In this document: positions 54,642-62,532 of the stretch, piece after piece
Layout of the letters: every line of letters starts with the position of its first letter
Numbering within the stretch: the stretch's first letter is position 1
Source of the DNA: Rubricoccus marinus
Lineage (GTDB): Bacteria > Bacteroidota > Rhodothermia > Rhodothermales > Rubricoccaceae
Direction of reading: 5' to 3'
Length of the DNA stretch: 64,000 bases
Assembly: GCF_002257665.1 (NCBI RefSeq)
Contig: NZ_MQWB01000001.1
Coordinates: 1,940,745-2,004,744 of the forward strand
The notes under the pieces: model-generated
Database searches by the model: none
Told to the model about the DNA's origin: nothing
The model's input: only the letters and a program-made list of their open reading frames with translations
Translations under genes and position numbers: made by a program

Positions 54642-55778
54642 ATGCCCTCCGCCGCCCCGCCCGATGTCGCCTTTGCCCTGCTGGGCGACGTGACCGCCTC
54701 GTCACGGGCGCTCCGGCAGATCCGCACCCTCGCGGCTTCTGGCGCGAGAATCCAGGCTCTCAGCGTGGGCGATCCGCGCGATCCCGGCGCGTTGCCCGAA
54801 GGCGTGGTGCTCCAGCAGGTGGAGGTGCCGAGCGCCAGAGGCCCGGCGCTGTTCTGGGCCGCCCACCGCGCCATGCGCGCCGCCGCTGCGGCCTCTGGCG
54901 CTCGTGTGCTCCACGCCAGCGACCTCCACGTGCTGCCGGCGCTCGCGCAGGTCGCGAAAGCCTCTGGCGCCGGCGTGGTCTACGACTCGCGCGAGTACTA
55001 CCCCGGCCTGGACGCCGCCGGGCGCCCGTGGGTGCGCTGGACCTGGGGCGCCATTGAGCGCCGCTTCGCGCAGCGCGCCGACGTTTCGTTCACGGTCAAC
55101 GACGCCATCGCGGACACCTTGGAGGCGCGCTATGGCATCGCGCGGCCCGTCGTGGTCCGCAACGTCTCCGACGCCCCCGCCAGCGGCCTCACGCGCACCG
55201 GCGAACTCCGCCAGAGGCTCGGACTGGGCGAGCGACCGCTCGTGCTGTACCAGGGGCTCTGGCGCTACGGCCGCGGGCTGATCGAACTCGCTGACGCGAT
55301 GCGCGCCGTGCCCGAGGCTGCGCTCGTGCTCGTCGGCGAAGGGCCTCTGGCGCCAGAGCTGGAGGCACGCGCCGCCAGAGGCGAGGTGCACCTCCTGCCG
55401 TTCACGCCGCCCGACGCGCTGGTCCGCCTCACGCCCGACGCCGACCTGGGCGCGATGACGGCGCTTCCGCTGACCGAGAGCCTGCGCATGGCGCTGCCCA
55501 ACAAGCTTTTCGAGTACGCCGCCTCCGCCGTGCCGACGCTGGCGGGCGCGGGCATTGAGCCTCTGGCGGATATGGTCACGCGCTACAGCGCAGGCTTGAG
55601 CGTGGACCCAACCGACCACAGCGCCCTCGTCGGCGCGATCCGCCATGCCCTCGCGCCAGAGGCGCAGGCCCGGTTCGCCGCCGGAGCGCGGGCGCTGCAC
55701 GCCGCGCATACGTGGGAGGCGGAGAGCCGGACCTTTCTCCGGGCTTACCGGCGCGTGCTTCCCTCGCTCGGCGCCTAG
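54642..55778 (+). CDS. Family 4-like glycosyltransferase
   Basis: 378 residues of GT-B plan. The N-terminal domain has LHASDLHVLPAL near 85 and VYDSREYYPG near 115 with a SFTVNDAIADTL segment. The C-terminal domain has a donor-binding region: PLVLYQGLWRYGRGLIELADA, VLVGEGPLAP, then PLPNKLFEYAASAVPTLA with a conserved Glu. It should transfer a sugar from a nucleotide donor to an unknown acceptor on the cytoplasmic face. About ten in-frame word copies occur; YQGLWRYG shows a variant copy inside the active-site fold. ATG 54642 lies within the divergent intergenic region shared with htrA. Confidence 0.85.
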   Translation: MPSAAPPDVAFALLGDVTASSRALRQIRTLAASGARIQALSVGDPRDPGALPEGVVLQQVEVPSARGPALFWAAHRAMRAAAAASGARVLHASDLHVLPALAQVAKASGAGVVYDSREYYPGLDAAGRPWVRWTWGAIERRFAQRADVSFTVNDAIADTLEARYGIARPVVVRNVSDAPASGLTRTGELRQRLGLGERPLVLYQGLWRYGRGLIELADAMRAVPEAALVLVGEGPLAPELEARAARGEVHLLPFTPPDALVRLTPDADLGAMTALPLTESLRMALPNKLFEYAASAVPTLAGAGIEPLADMVTRYSAGLSVDPTDHSALVGAIRHALAPEAQARFAAGARALHAAHTWEAESRTFLRAYRRVLPSLGA

Positions 55779-55917
55779 CGGCGGGCGCGAGGGTACCACG
55801 TAGGGCCTCTGGCGCAAGGCGTATGCACTCACGCCGCCTGCTCACGCGTTTCCCGAGAACCCCGCCAGAGGCCGGGGCGTCGCTCACTAGATTCTCGCTC
55901 CCACCGATTCCGGCTCC

Positions 55918-56490
55918 ATGTCGCGCTCCGCTCTCCTCCTCGCCCTCCTGTTCTCCGCCTCTGGCGCGATGGCGCAGGCCACCGACGCGTCCGTGATCCC
56001 CGCCGACGCGCCCGACTGGACGCCGATCGAGACGGCGGTGACGGAGGCCAAGACCGGTCAGAAGACGCTCCTCCTCCACGGCTACGCCGCGTGGTGCGGC
56101 TGGTGCGCCCGCCTGGACAACGACGTGTACACCAACGACGAGATCCAGGAGTACCTCGACGAGAACTTCGAGGTGGCGCGGCTCGACATCGAGAACCGCG
56201 AGACCATCGAGTTCTTCGACTACCGCTTGCCCACGGCGTGGCTCGCCAGCGGCCTCGGCGTGACCTCCACGCCGACGACCATTTTCATGGACCCCGAGAC
56301 CGGCGAGGTCATCACGCGCCTCCCCGGCTACGCCGACCCCGAGACGTTCCTCTTCGCGCTCCGCTTTGTCCGCGAAGGCGCCTACGAGGAGGGCTCCTTC
56401 CAGGACTTTATGGACCGCGAGAAAGGCGTCACCGACGAGGACCTGACCGACGCGGACGCGACGGCCCCGCTCGTGCCCGTCGCCAACTAG
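55918..56490 (+). CDS. Secreted thioredoxin-fold protein
   Basis: 190 residues with a signal peptide (MSRSALLLALLFSASGAMAQ). The CGWC active site is at about 61-64 (HGYAAWCGWCARLDNDVY), and the cis-Pro loop STPTTIFMD lies near 118. This pattern fits DUF255/thioredoxin_7-type periplasmic thioredoxins acting in disulfide reduction or protein quality control. The acidic C-terminal 30 residues are extra. It precedes the bat-like cluster on the same strand by 53 bp and may belong to it. Confidence 0.9.
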   Translation: MSRSALLLALLFSASGAMAQATDASVIPADAPDWTPIETAVTEAKTGQKTLLLHGYAAWCGWCARLDNDVYTNDEIQEYLDENFEVARLDIENRETIEFFDYRLPTAWLASGLGVTSTPTTIFMDPETGEVITRLPGYADPETFLFALRFVREGAYEEGSFQDFMDREKGVTDEDLTDADATAPLVPVAN

Positions 56491-56543
56491 CCCACGCCGT
56501 CCCCGGTACGGGGGCGCCAGAGGCCACCCGCAGCAGAGCGCCC

Positions 56544-57197
56544 GTGCGAGCCGCCCTTTTCCTCCTCGGCCTCGGCGTATTCGGCGCCCTCGCGCCCGGC
56601 GCTCGCGAAGGCCGCAACGGCAACGCCGCGCTGGAGGCCGAGCCTCTGGCGGCGGAGCAGGAATACATCGCCGGGCTGGCGCAGGAGGACGTGCCGCCGG
56701 AGATCCGCGCCGCGCTGTTCAACAACCTCGGCCTCGCACGTTTCGCGACCGAGCGCTTTGCCCAGGCCGACTCGTCGTTCTCCGACGCGCTGCCGTGGGT
56801 GGGTAGCCCGCAGCGGCACGCGCTCGTGGCGTACAACGCCGGGACCGCCGCGCTGGCCTCTGGCGACCTCACGCGAGCCGTCGCCGCGCTCCGCCGTGCG
56901 CTGATCCTGGACCCATCGATGGTCTCAGCGCAGGTCAACCTGGAGATCGCGCTGTTGCGCCAGAGGCGGGGCGATGAGGACCAGCAGCCCGAGAAGCCGG
57001 AACCCTCGCCGTTCGCGGAGCGCTTGAAAGCGCAGGCGGATTCGCTCGTGGAACGCCGCGAGTACGAGCGCGCGTTCGGGCTCATGCAGAACGGCCTCGC
57101 ACGAGACTCCACCGTCGCCGCGTTCGGTGAGTTCATCCAGCGCCTCGGCGACGTCGCCGAGGTAGACTCCGACACCACCTCCCTCCCGCTCCCGTGA
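56544..57197 (+). CDS. TPR protein of the Bat aerotolerance cluster
   Basis: 217 residues from GTG 56544, with an N-terminal hydrophobic leader (VRAALFLLGLGVFGALAPGA) and two or three TPR motifs at about 40-150 (FNNLGLARFATERFAQADSSF, YNAGTAALASGDLTRAV). It resembles the TPR portions of BatB/BatC. It overlaps the next gene by four bases (GTGA). No von Willebrand A domain is present. It probably acts as a periplasmic scaffold for the Bat complex. Confidence 0.75.
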   Translation: MRAALFLLGLGVFGALAPGAREGRNGNAALEAEPLAAEQEYIAGLAQEDVPPEIRAALFNNLGLARFATERFAQADSSFSDALPWVGSPQRHALVAYNAGTAALASGDLTRAVAALRRALILDPSMVSAQVNLEIALLRQRRGDEDQQPEKPEPSPFAERLKAQADSLVERREYERAFGLMQNGLARDSTVAAFGEFIQRLGDVAEVDSDTTSLPLP

Positions 57198-57766
57198 GGC
57201 GCTTCGCCTTTCTCGCCCTTCTCCTCGCCGCGCCCCTGGCGGCGCAGCAGTTTACCCGCACGCCGGGCGCGACCGAGAAGTACCACACCGCCGCCCAGGC
57301 GCACATCGCCGGCGAGACCGACCGCGCGATCCAGGAGGCCGAGGCCGGCCTCGCGCTCGACCCGGACAACGCCAAGCTCAAGCGCCTGCTCGACCTCTTG
57401 CGCCAGCAGAAGCCGCCCCAGGACGGCGACGACGGCCAGCAGGACGAGAACTCCGAAAGCGGCGACGAGGGCGACAAGCAGCAGGACCCCGGCGACAACG
57501 GCCAACCGGAGCAAGACGATCAGGCCAAGCGCGACGGCACGGACCAGGATCAGAACAAGCCGCAGGACCAGCAGGACGGCGCCAACGGCTCGCGTCCCAA
57601 CACGCCTCCGCGCAACCAGCCCGGCGCCTCTGGCGACCAGCGCGGCGCCCAGATGAGCCAGGCCGAAGCCCAGCGACTTCTCGACGCCGTCGGCGCGGAA
57701 GAAGAGCTTCTCGTCTCCAAGATGCGGCGGCCCACGCGCCAGAGGCGGTCCGAGCGCGACTGGTGA
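57194..57766 (+). CDS. batC: BatC-like TPR protein
   Basis: 190 residues from GTG 57194 with a signal peptide (RRFAFLALLLAAPLAAQ). Residues about 28-65 carry one TPR-like pair, followed by a long Gln/Asp/Gly/Asn-rich linker (about 75-145) and the conserved BatC C-terminal tail: AEAQRLLDAVGAEEELL and a final RSERDW. It overlaps the previous gene by four bases and the next by one (TGATG), so the cluster is one translational unit. Confidence 0.82.
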   Translation: MRRFAFLALLLAAPLAAQQFTRTPGATEKYHTAAQAHIAGETDRAIQEAEAGLALDPDNAKLKRLLDLLRQQKPPQDGDDGQQDENSESGDEGDKQQDPGDNGQPEQDDQAKRDGTDQDQNKPQDQQDGANGSRPNTPPRNQPGASGDQRGAQMSQAEAQRLLDAVGAEEELLVSKMRRPTRQRRSERDW

Positions 57767-59472
57767 TGCTGCGCGGCCTCGCCCTGCTCCTGCTCTCTCT
57801 CGCCGTGGCCTCTGGCGTCCACGCCCAGGTCTCCGCCTCGGCCTACGCCGACCGGACCGTGTTGAGCGAGGGAGAGGTGCTCACGTTCACGCTCGAAGTA
57901 ACGGGCGTGGACGACCTGGGAACGGTCACGCCGCCCGTCCCCTCGCGCCATCTCCGGCTGGAATCCACCACGCCCAACCTCCGCAGCCGGACCACATTTG
58001 GCGCTCAAACGCGCATCACGCTCGGGTGGCGCTACCGCGCCGTCGATACCGGCCCTGCAGAGTTAGGCGTGATGAGCTTCCGCGCCGCCGGCCAGTTCTT
58101 TACGACGGACCCGATCCAGATCGACGTCACGAGCCGCCGGCCCGCGCAGCCGCGCCAGAGGCCTCTGGTGCAGGTCCCCAACTCGCCCATCGGCTCGGGC
58201 AGCCTGTTCGTGCGCGCCGTGCCGCGCAAGACGCAGGCCGTCGTGGGCGAGCAAATCGTCGTGGACTACGTGCTCTATTTCGATCCCGCGCGGGTCTCTC
58301 CGCGACAGGCCACGGCTACGGGAACGTGGGACGCGCCCGGCTTCTGGCGCGAGGAAATGGACGTGCCCACCCGCGACACGTACCCCCGCCCCGCCACACT
58401 CGGCGGCCGCGAGCTCCGTGCGGTCACCATCCGCCGCCTCGCGCTGTTCCCCGCTCGCGCGGGCGAGTTGGAGTTGGCCGCAATGGACTTCGAGATCGAG
58501 ATCCGCGAAACCGACACCACCGACCCATTCGCGCCCTTTTTCTCTCCGTTCCGCTCTCGCCGCGTGGACCGTAGCGCAACGGCTCCCGCAGTCGCCATCG
58601 ACGTGCGCTCGCTCCCTCCCGGGGCACCGGACGGCTTCGGCGGCGCCGTAGGCAGCTTCGAGATGAGCGCCCGTACGGCGCCTCTGGCGGCCCAGCCCGG
58701 CGATCCGGTCGAGCTCATCCTCACACTTCGTGGGACCGGCAACGCCGCCACGCTGACCGCGCCCGAGATCGACGCGCCGCAGGGCGTGGACGTGTATGAC
58801 CCGACCTCGGAGCGCTCCACCGACACGGCGCGCAGCCCGCTTGTCAGCGTCCGCCAGTTCACCTACACCTTTGTGCCGCAGGGCGGCTCATTCGAGATCC
58901 CCGAGATCACGTGGAGCTACTTCGACCCCGAAGCCGGCGCGTACCGGACGCTGCGCGAGGGTCCGTTCGAGATCCGCGTGGACGGCGCGCCCCTGGCCGC
59001 GGCCTCTGGCGCCGGCGCCGATGACGTGGACGCGCGGTGGCAGCGCATGCGCGGGCTCTCGACAACGCCGCTCTGGGGCGTCCTGGCCGTCGGGCTCGCG
59101 CTCCCAGCCATCGCCGGCCTCGGGCTGCTGGGTGTCCGGCGTCGCCGCCAGAGGCCCTCTCGCGCGGACGCGCCGGATGCGGCGTCGCGGCTCAAGCGCG
59201 CGTCGGACCGGCCGCCCAAGGAGCAGGCCGCCGAGGCCGAGCGCGTGATCCGCGAGACGCTCGCGGATCCCATCGGGCCTCTGGCGCGAACGCTGCCGCG
59301 CCGCGAGTTGGTCGCCCGCGCCGAACGCCTCCAGGGCTCGGACGCCGCTCGCGCGCTTGACCGCGTGCTCGCGCAGTGCGAAGCCGCCCGCTACGCGGGG
59401 GAAACCGGCGCCTCCGACCTCGCCGCCGATGCCCGGCAAGCTCTCAAGCCCTTCGGCCTCGGCGCGCGATGA
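57766..59472 (+). CDS. batD: BatD-family membrane protein
   Basis: 568 residues. A signal peptide ends near GVHAQ. The periplasmic part has repeated Ig-like strands with YADRTVLSEGEVLTFTL near the start and PGFWREEM with GTWDAPGF near 190, as is usual for BatD/BamD-type oxygen-tolerance proteins. A single transmembrane helix is near 440-462 (WGVLAVGLALPAIAGLGLLG), and a cytoplasmic Ala/Arg-rich tail follows. In Bacteroides and other species Bat proteins aid aerotolerance and envelope stability. ATG 57766 shares a base with the previous stop; an in-frame GTG lies one codon earlier. The last bases overlap batE. Confidence 0.88.
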   Translation: MLRGLALLLLSLAVASGVHAQVSASAYADRTVLSEGEVLTFTLEVTGVDDLGTVTPPVPSRHLRLESTTPNLRSRTTFGAQTRITLGWRYRAVDTGPAELGVMSFRAAGQFFTTDPIQIDVTSRRPAQPRQRPLVQVPNSPIGSGSLFVRAVPRKTQAVVGEQIVVDYVLYFDPARVSPRQATATGTWDAPGFWREEMDVPTRDTYPRPATLGGRELRAVTIRRLALFPARAGELELAAMDFEIEIRETDTTDPFAPFFSPFRSRRVDRSATAPAVAIDVRSLPPGAPDGFGGAVGSFEMSARTAPLAAQPGDPVELILTLRGTGNAATLTAPEIDAPQGVDVYDPTSERSTDTARSPLVSVRQFTYTFVPQGGSFEIPEITWSYFDPEAGAYRTLREGPFEIRVDGAPLAAASGAGADDVDARWQRMRGLSTTPLWGVLAVGLALPAIAGLGLLGVRRRRQRPSRADAPDAASRLKRASDRPPKEQAAEAERVIRETLADPIGPLARTLPRRELVARAERLQGSDAARALDRVLAQCEAARYAGETGASDLAADARQALKPFGLGAR

Positions 59473-60224
59473 TGGTCGTCCTCCTCCTGCTCCTGCAACT
59501 TGCCGCCCCCGGAGCGTTGTCGCCAGAGGCCACCTCGCGAGAAGGTGCCGAGGCGCTGCGCGTCCAGTCCGCCGTCCTCGCCGCCTCTGGCGACACGACC
59601 GGCGCCATCGCCGCGCTCGACGCGTCGCTTTCGGGCGGATGGAAAAGCCCGCAGGCACTTCTCGCGCTGGGCCGCATCCACCTCGCGCAGGGCGAGGCGG
59701 GGGCTGCCGTGCTCGCGCTCGAACGTGCTGCCCGCCTCGCTCCCGCGGATGTGGACATCGCGACGGCCCGCAACGCGGCGTACGCGCTCGCCCGGCAGGC
59801 TCCGCCCAACGTGCCGCCTCCGTTTGTCGCCTCTCGCGCCGTCACGTCGCGCATCGGCGCCGGCCTGCTCGTGGTCCTCGCGCTCACGCTCTACCTCGGC
59901 ACCCTCCTCCTCGGCGCGTTCTGGCGCCGCCAGAGACACCGGCGGCCCGCGCCTCTGGCGGGCTGGGCAGCGCTCGGGCTCGCGCCCCTGGCGCTCGGCG
60001 CCCTAATTCTGGCGGGCCTCGCGCTGTGGGACGCCGGGCAGCCGCGCGCGGTCGCGCTCGTGACGGTGGACGTGCGCGAGCGGCCCGCGCCAGAGGCCGC
60101 CGGCGCAGGCGCGATCCGGGCTGGCGAGGTCGTGGACGTGGGCGAGACGCGCGGCCTCTGGCGCCACGTAGAGACCGGCAACGCGGAGGGGTGGGTCCCT
60201 GCGCGCGCCGTTGAGCGGTTGTAG
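59469..60224 (+). CDS. batE: BatE-like TPR/SH3 membrane protein
   Basis: 251 residues from ATG 59469 (ATGA overlap with batD). Signal peptide, TPR helices at about 30-110 (LAASGDTTGAIAALD, LGRIHLAQGEAGAAVLAL), two transmembrane helices (about 127-150 and 160-185), and a C-terminal SH3-like domain (VDVRERPAPEAAGAGAIRAG to LWRHVETGNAEGWVP). This is the BatE arrangement. Two word copies code APEA and GLWR inside the SH3 domain, the second at its conserved Trp. Confidence 0.85.
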   Translation: MMVVLLLLLQLAAPGALSPEATSREGAEALRVQSAVLAASGDTTGAIAALDASLSGGWKSPQALLALGRIHLAQGEAGAAVLALERAARLAPADVDIATARNAAYALARQAPPNVPPPFVASRAVTSRIGAGLLVVLALTLYLGTLLLGAFWRRQRHRRPAPLAGWAALGLAPLALGALILAGLALWDAGQPRAVALVTVDVRERPAPEAAGAGAIRAGEVVDVGETRGLWRHVETGNAEGWVPARAVERL

Positions 60225-60310
60225 GGCGGAGCGGGGCAGGGCCGCTCCGGGAATCCCTCCACAGTCCGGCCCCTCTTGCCGCGCGGCGCCAGCAGCCCGA
60301 CCTTACCCGT

Positions 60311-61009
60311 ATGGAACCTCATGTGTACGTACGGGACGAAGGAGGCCGCCGAGCCGGGTGGATCGAAGTGGTGTGTGGGAGCATGTTCTCGGGCAAGACC
60401 GAAGAGCTAATCCGCCGCTTGCGCCGCGCCCGCATCGCGCGGCAGCGCGTGGCGCTGTTCAAGCCCGCCATCGACAACCGCTACGCCGAGGACGCCGTGG
60501 TCTCGCACGACGCCAGCGCCATGCCGTCGGTCGCCGTCCACGCCGCGGACCAGATCCTTCTCCTCGTGGGAGACGCCGACGTGGTCGGCGTGGACGAGGT
60601 ACAATTTTTCGGGCCCGAGCTCGTCGATGTATGCCAGCGCCTCGCGAGGTCTGGCAAGCGCGTCTTGTGCGCGGGCCTGGACCAGGACTTCCTGGGCCAG
60701 CCGTTCGAGCCCGTCCCGCAACTCATGGCCGTGGCCGAGCACGTGACCAAGCTGCACGCGATCTGCGTCGTCTGCGGCGCGCCTGCCAACCACTCGCAGC
60801 GGTTGGTCGCGAGCGACAGCCGCGTGCTTGTCGGCGAGGCCGAGGCCTACGAGCCGCGCTGCCGTGAGCACTTCCAGCCGCGCCCCGACGCGCCTACGCC
60901 AGAGGCCACGCCCGCCGAGACGTCCGCCTCTGGCGCTCAGGCGGACGCGCAACTCCACCCGCTTCCCACGGTCTCTACCGAGACCGCCCCACAACACCCC
61001 GCGATCTAG
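60311..61009 (+). CDS. tdk: Thymidine kinase
   Basis: 232 residues. Phosphorylates thymidine with ATP in the salvage pathway. P-loop GSMFSGKTE is at about 23-31, DEVQFF near 97, and the lasso region with Zn-binding cysteines CVVCG and a later C-x-H pair (RCREHF). The core ends near 195; a 37-residue Pro/Ala/Glu/Thr-rich tail follows, coded in part by two word copies (TPEA and SASGA), not present in standard type II enzymes. The start at 60311 adds about 20 residues before the usual IEVVCGSM start. Confidence 0.96.
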   Translation: MEPHVYVRDEGGRRAGWIEVVCGSMFSGKTEELIRRLRRARIARQRVALFKPAIDNRYAEDAVVSHDASAMPSVAVHAADQILLLVGDADVVGVDEVQFFGPELVDVCQRLARSGKRVLCAGLDQDFLGQPFEPVPQLMAVAEHVTKLHAICVVCGAPANHSQRLVASDSRVLVGEAEAYEPRCREHFQPRPDAPTPEATPAETSASGAQADAQLHPLPTVSTETAPQHPAI

Positions 61010-61012
61010 CCG

Positions 61013-61606
61013 TTGCCCGAGTCGATCAACTACAGCCTGCTCGCCGGGGGTCTCCTCTCCATCGCGCTCATCGCGAGCGCGTTGCTGGGCTGGTTGGGCG
61101 ATATCAAACGGGTGGGGGCGGCCACGTCCGCGCGCGAGACCACGCGGCGTGCCAAGCGGAGCGGCCCGCGCGCGGCCTCTGGCGCCGGGCCCGCAGCCAG
61201 CGCCGCAAGCGCCCGGCGCACCCACGCGACCGAGCAGGAAGACCGCATCCGGGACGCTTACTTCGCCAAGGAGCGCAAGGCGCGCGAGTTCCGCGAGCGC
61301 CAGAGGCGGCAGCAGCAGTCCCGCCAGAAGGCGCGCACGAGCTCTAGCGGCCCCCGCACTTCCTCTGGCGGGAGCACCCACGCCGCCCCGCCCTCGGCGT
61401 CCACTCTTGAGGCGACCTACCGGCTGACGCTCGGCCTGAAGGGCCCCGCCACGAAAGAGTCGGTGCGGGTGGCCTACCGCCAGCTGATCGCGGCCTACCA
61501 CCCGGACCGGTGCGCAACGCTCGGCGTGAAGCTCCAGAAGCTGGCCGAGGAGGAGACAAAGCGGATCAATGAGGCCTACTCTTATTTCCGCCGCGTGCTG
61601 AAGTAG
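61013..61606 (+). CDS. Membrane-anchored J-domain protein
   Basis: 197 residues from TTG 61013, three bases after the tdk stop. One N-terminal helix (SLLAGGLLSIALIASALLGWLG), a charged Ala/Arg-rich linker with QRRQQQ repeats, then a C-terminal J domain: AYRQLIAAYHPDR with the HPD motif and KRINEAYSYFRR. The domain should recruit DnaK to the membrane. TTG is used because no ATG or GTG lies upstream and the membrane helix follows directly. Word copies in the linker code GASG and ASGP-type repeats. Confidence 0.82.
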   Translation: MPESINYSLLAGGLLSIALIASALLGWLGDIKRVGAATSARETTRRAKRSGPRAASGAGPAASAASARRTHATEQEDRIRDAYFAKERKAREFRERQRRQQQSRQKARTSSSGPRTSSGGSTHAAPPSASTLEATYRLTLGLKGPATKESVRVAYRQLIAAYHPDRCATLGVKLQKLAEEETKRINEAYSYFRRVLK

Positions 61607-61641
61607 GGACTGGGGACTGGGGACTGGGGACTGGGGACTGG
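61604..61641. repeat. 7-bp tandem repeat after the J-domain gene
   Basis: About five copies of ACTGGGG, beginning at the stop codon. It is liable to slippage and could act as a G-rich (quadruplex-prone) element. The 243-bp gap after it holds only this, a word palindrome, and a weak relic resembling the MITE terminus near 61693. Confidence 0.75.
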
Positions 61642-61656
61642 AATCTGCGTGCGCCC

Positions 61657-61676
61657 GGCCTCTGGCGCCAGAGGCC
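61657..61676. repeat. 20-bp head-to-head palindrome of the iterated word
   Basis: GGCCTCTGGCGCCAGAGGCC, perfect, after the J-domain gene and tandem repeat. Possible terminator stem. Confidence 0.8.
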
Positions 61677-61849
61677 TGCGCGCTTCGCGCCGTAGCCGCG
61701 AGATGACCGTCTGGTTCGGCTGGGGATGATCGCGATTTGTCCTCTAGCCCCGGCCCTCACACGTGGCCGTCTCGCCAGAGGCTTCGTTTGTCCGCCGGAG
61801 CGCGCCGGCGGTACCATGCTGCCCTTCTCGCTTGCCCGCCGCGCCTCGC

Positions 61850-62377
61850 ATGAGCGCTCCCGCTACCGTCTCGGACCCGAGCCTCGCCACCCGGACCCGC
61901 TCCGTCCTTGTCCGCCGCGCCGCCGCGTTCGTCCTCGATGTTGCCTTCGCGCTGGTCGTGGCGCTGCTGTTCGCGATCCCCGACGTGGCGAAAGAGCGCT
62001 TTTTCGGCTTCGGCCTGCTCTTGGGTGGCCTGTACCTCCTCTTTCGGGACGGCCTGCCTCTGGCGGCGCTGAGCGGCCGCTCCATCGGCAAGCGGATGCT
62101 GTGGCTGCTCCCCATCCGGCTCGGCGGGACGACGATGGACCTCAAGACCTCTGCCAAGCGCAACTGGACGGTCGCGCTCATGCTCCTCTTCCCAGGGCTC
62201 GCAAACCTCGCGCTCGGCTACCGCCAGATCGTGCTCGCGGGCAACATCGGCGTCAACGACGCGCTGCTGGGCCTCTTCGCGCTGCTGCTGCTCGTGGAGA
62301 TCGTGCTCGTGCTCGTGGACCCCGTCGCGCGCCGCATCGGCGACCGGCTGGCAGAAACGCGCGTGATCGAGGGCTAG
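61850..62377 (+). CDS. RDD-family membrane protein
   Basis: 175 residues. An RDD-type start, VLVRRAAAFVLDVAFALVVALL, with the R-x8-D pattern, a GRSIGKRMLWL segment near 80, four predicted helices, and a C-terminal VDPVARRIGDRLAETRV, which is the usual family ending. Function of RDD proteins varies (Na+/H+ transport in some). ATG 61850 gives the short polar N-terminus; longer frames pass through repeats. A head-to-head word palindrome (62401-62420) follows the gene. Confidence 0.85.
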   Translation: MSAPATVSDPSLATRTRSVLVRRAAAFVLDVAFALVVALLFAIPDVAKERFFGFGLLLGGLYLLFRDGLPLAALSGRSIGKRMLWLLPIRLGGTTMDLKTSAKRNWTVALMLLFPGLANLALGYRQIVLAGNIGVNDALLGLFALLLLVEIVLVLVDPVARRIGDRLAETRVIEG

Positions 62378-62400
62378 AGCGCCCGCCTCGCACCTCCCGG

Positions 62401-62420
62401 CGCCTCTGGCGCCAGAGGCG
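62401..62420. repeat. 20-bp head-to-head palindrome of the iterated word
   Basis: CGCCTCTGGCGCCAGAGGCG, 24 bp after the RDD stop. A single copy at 62454-62462 follows before dnaX. Confidence 0.8.
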
Positions 62421-62532
62421 GAGCCCCGGCGCGCCCACGCACTGACACGCCGGCGCCAGAGGCCAGCGGTTACCTTACGGCACGGGCTCGCGGACCTCCG
62501 CGCGGCCCCCAGGACCCCCCCTCGCGACGCCC

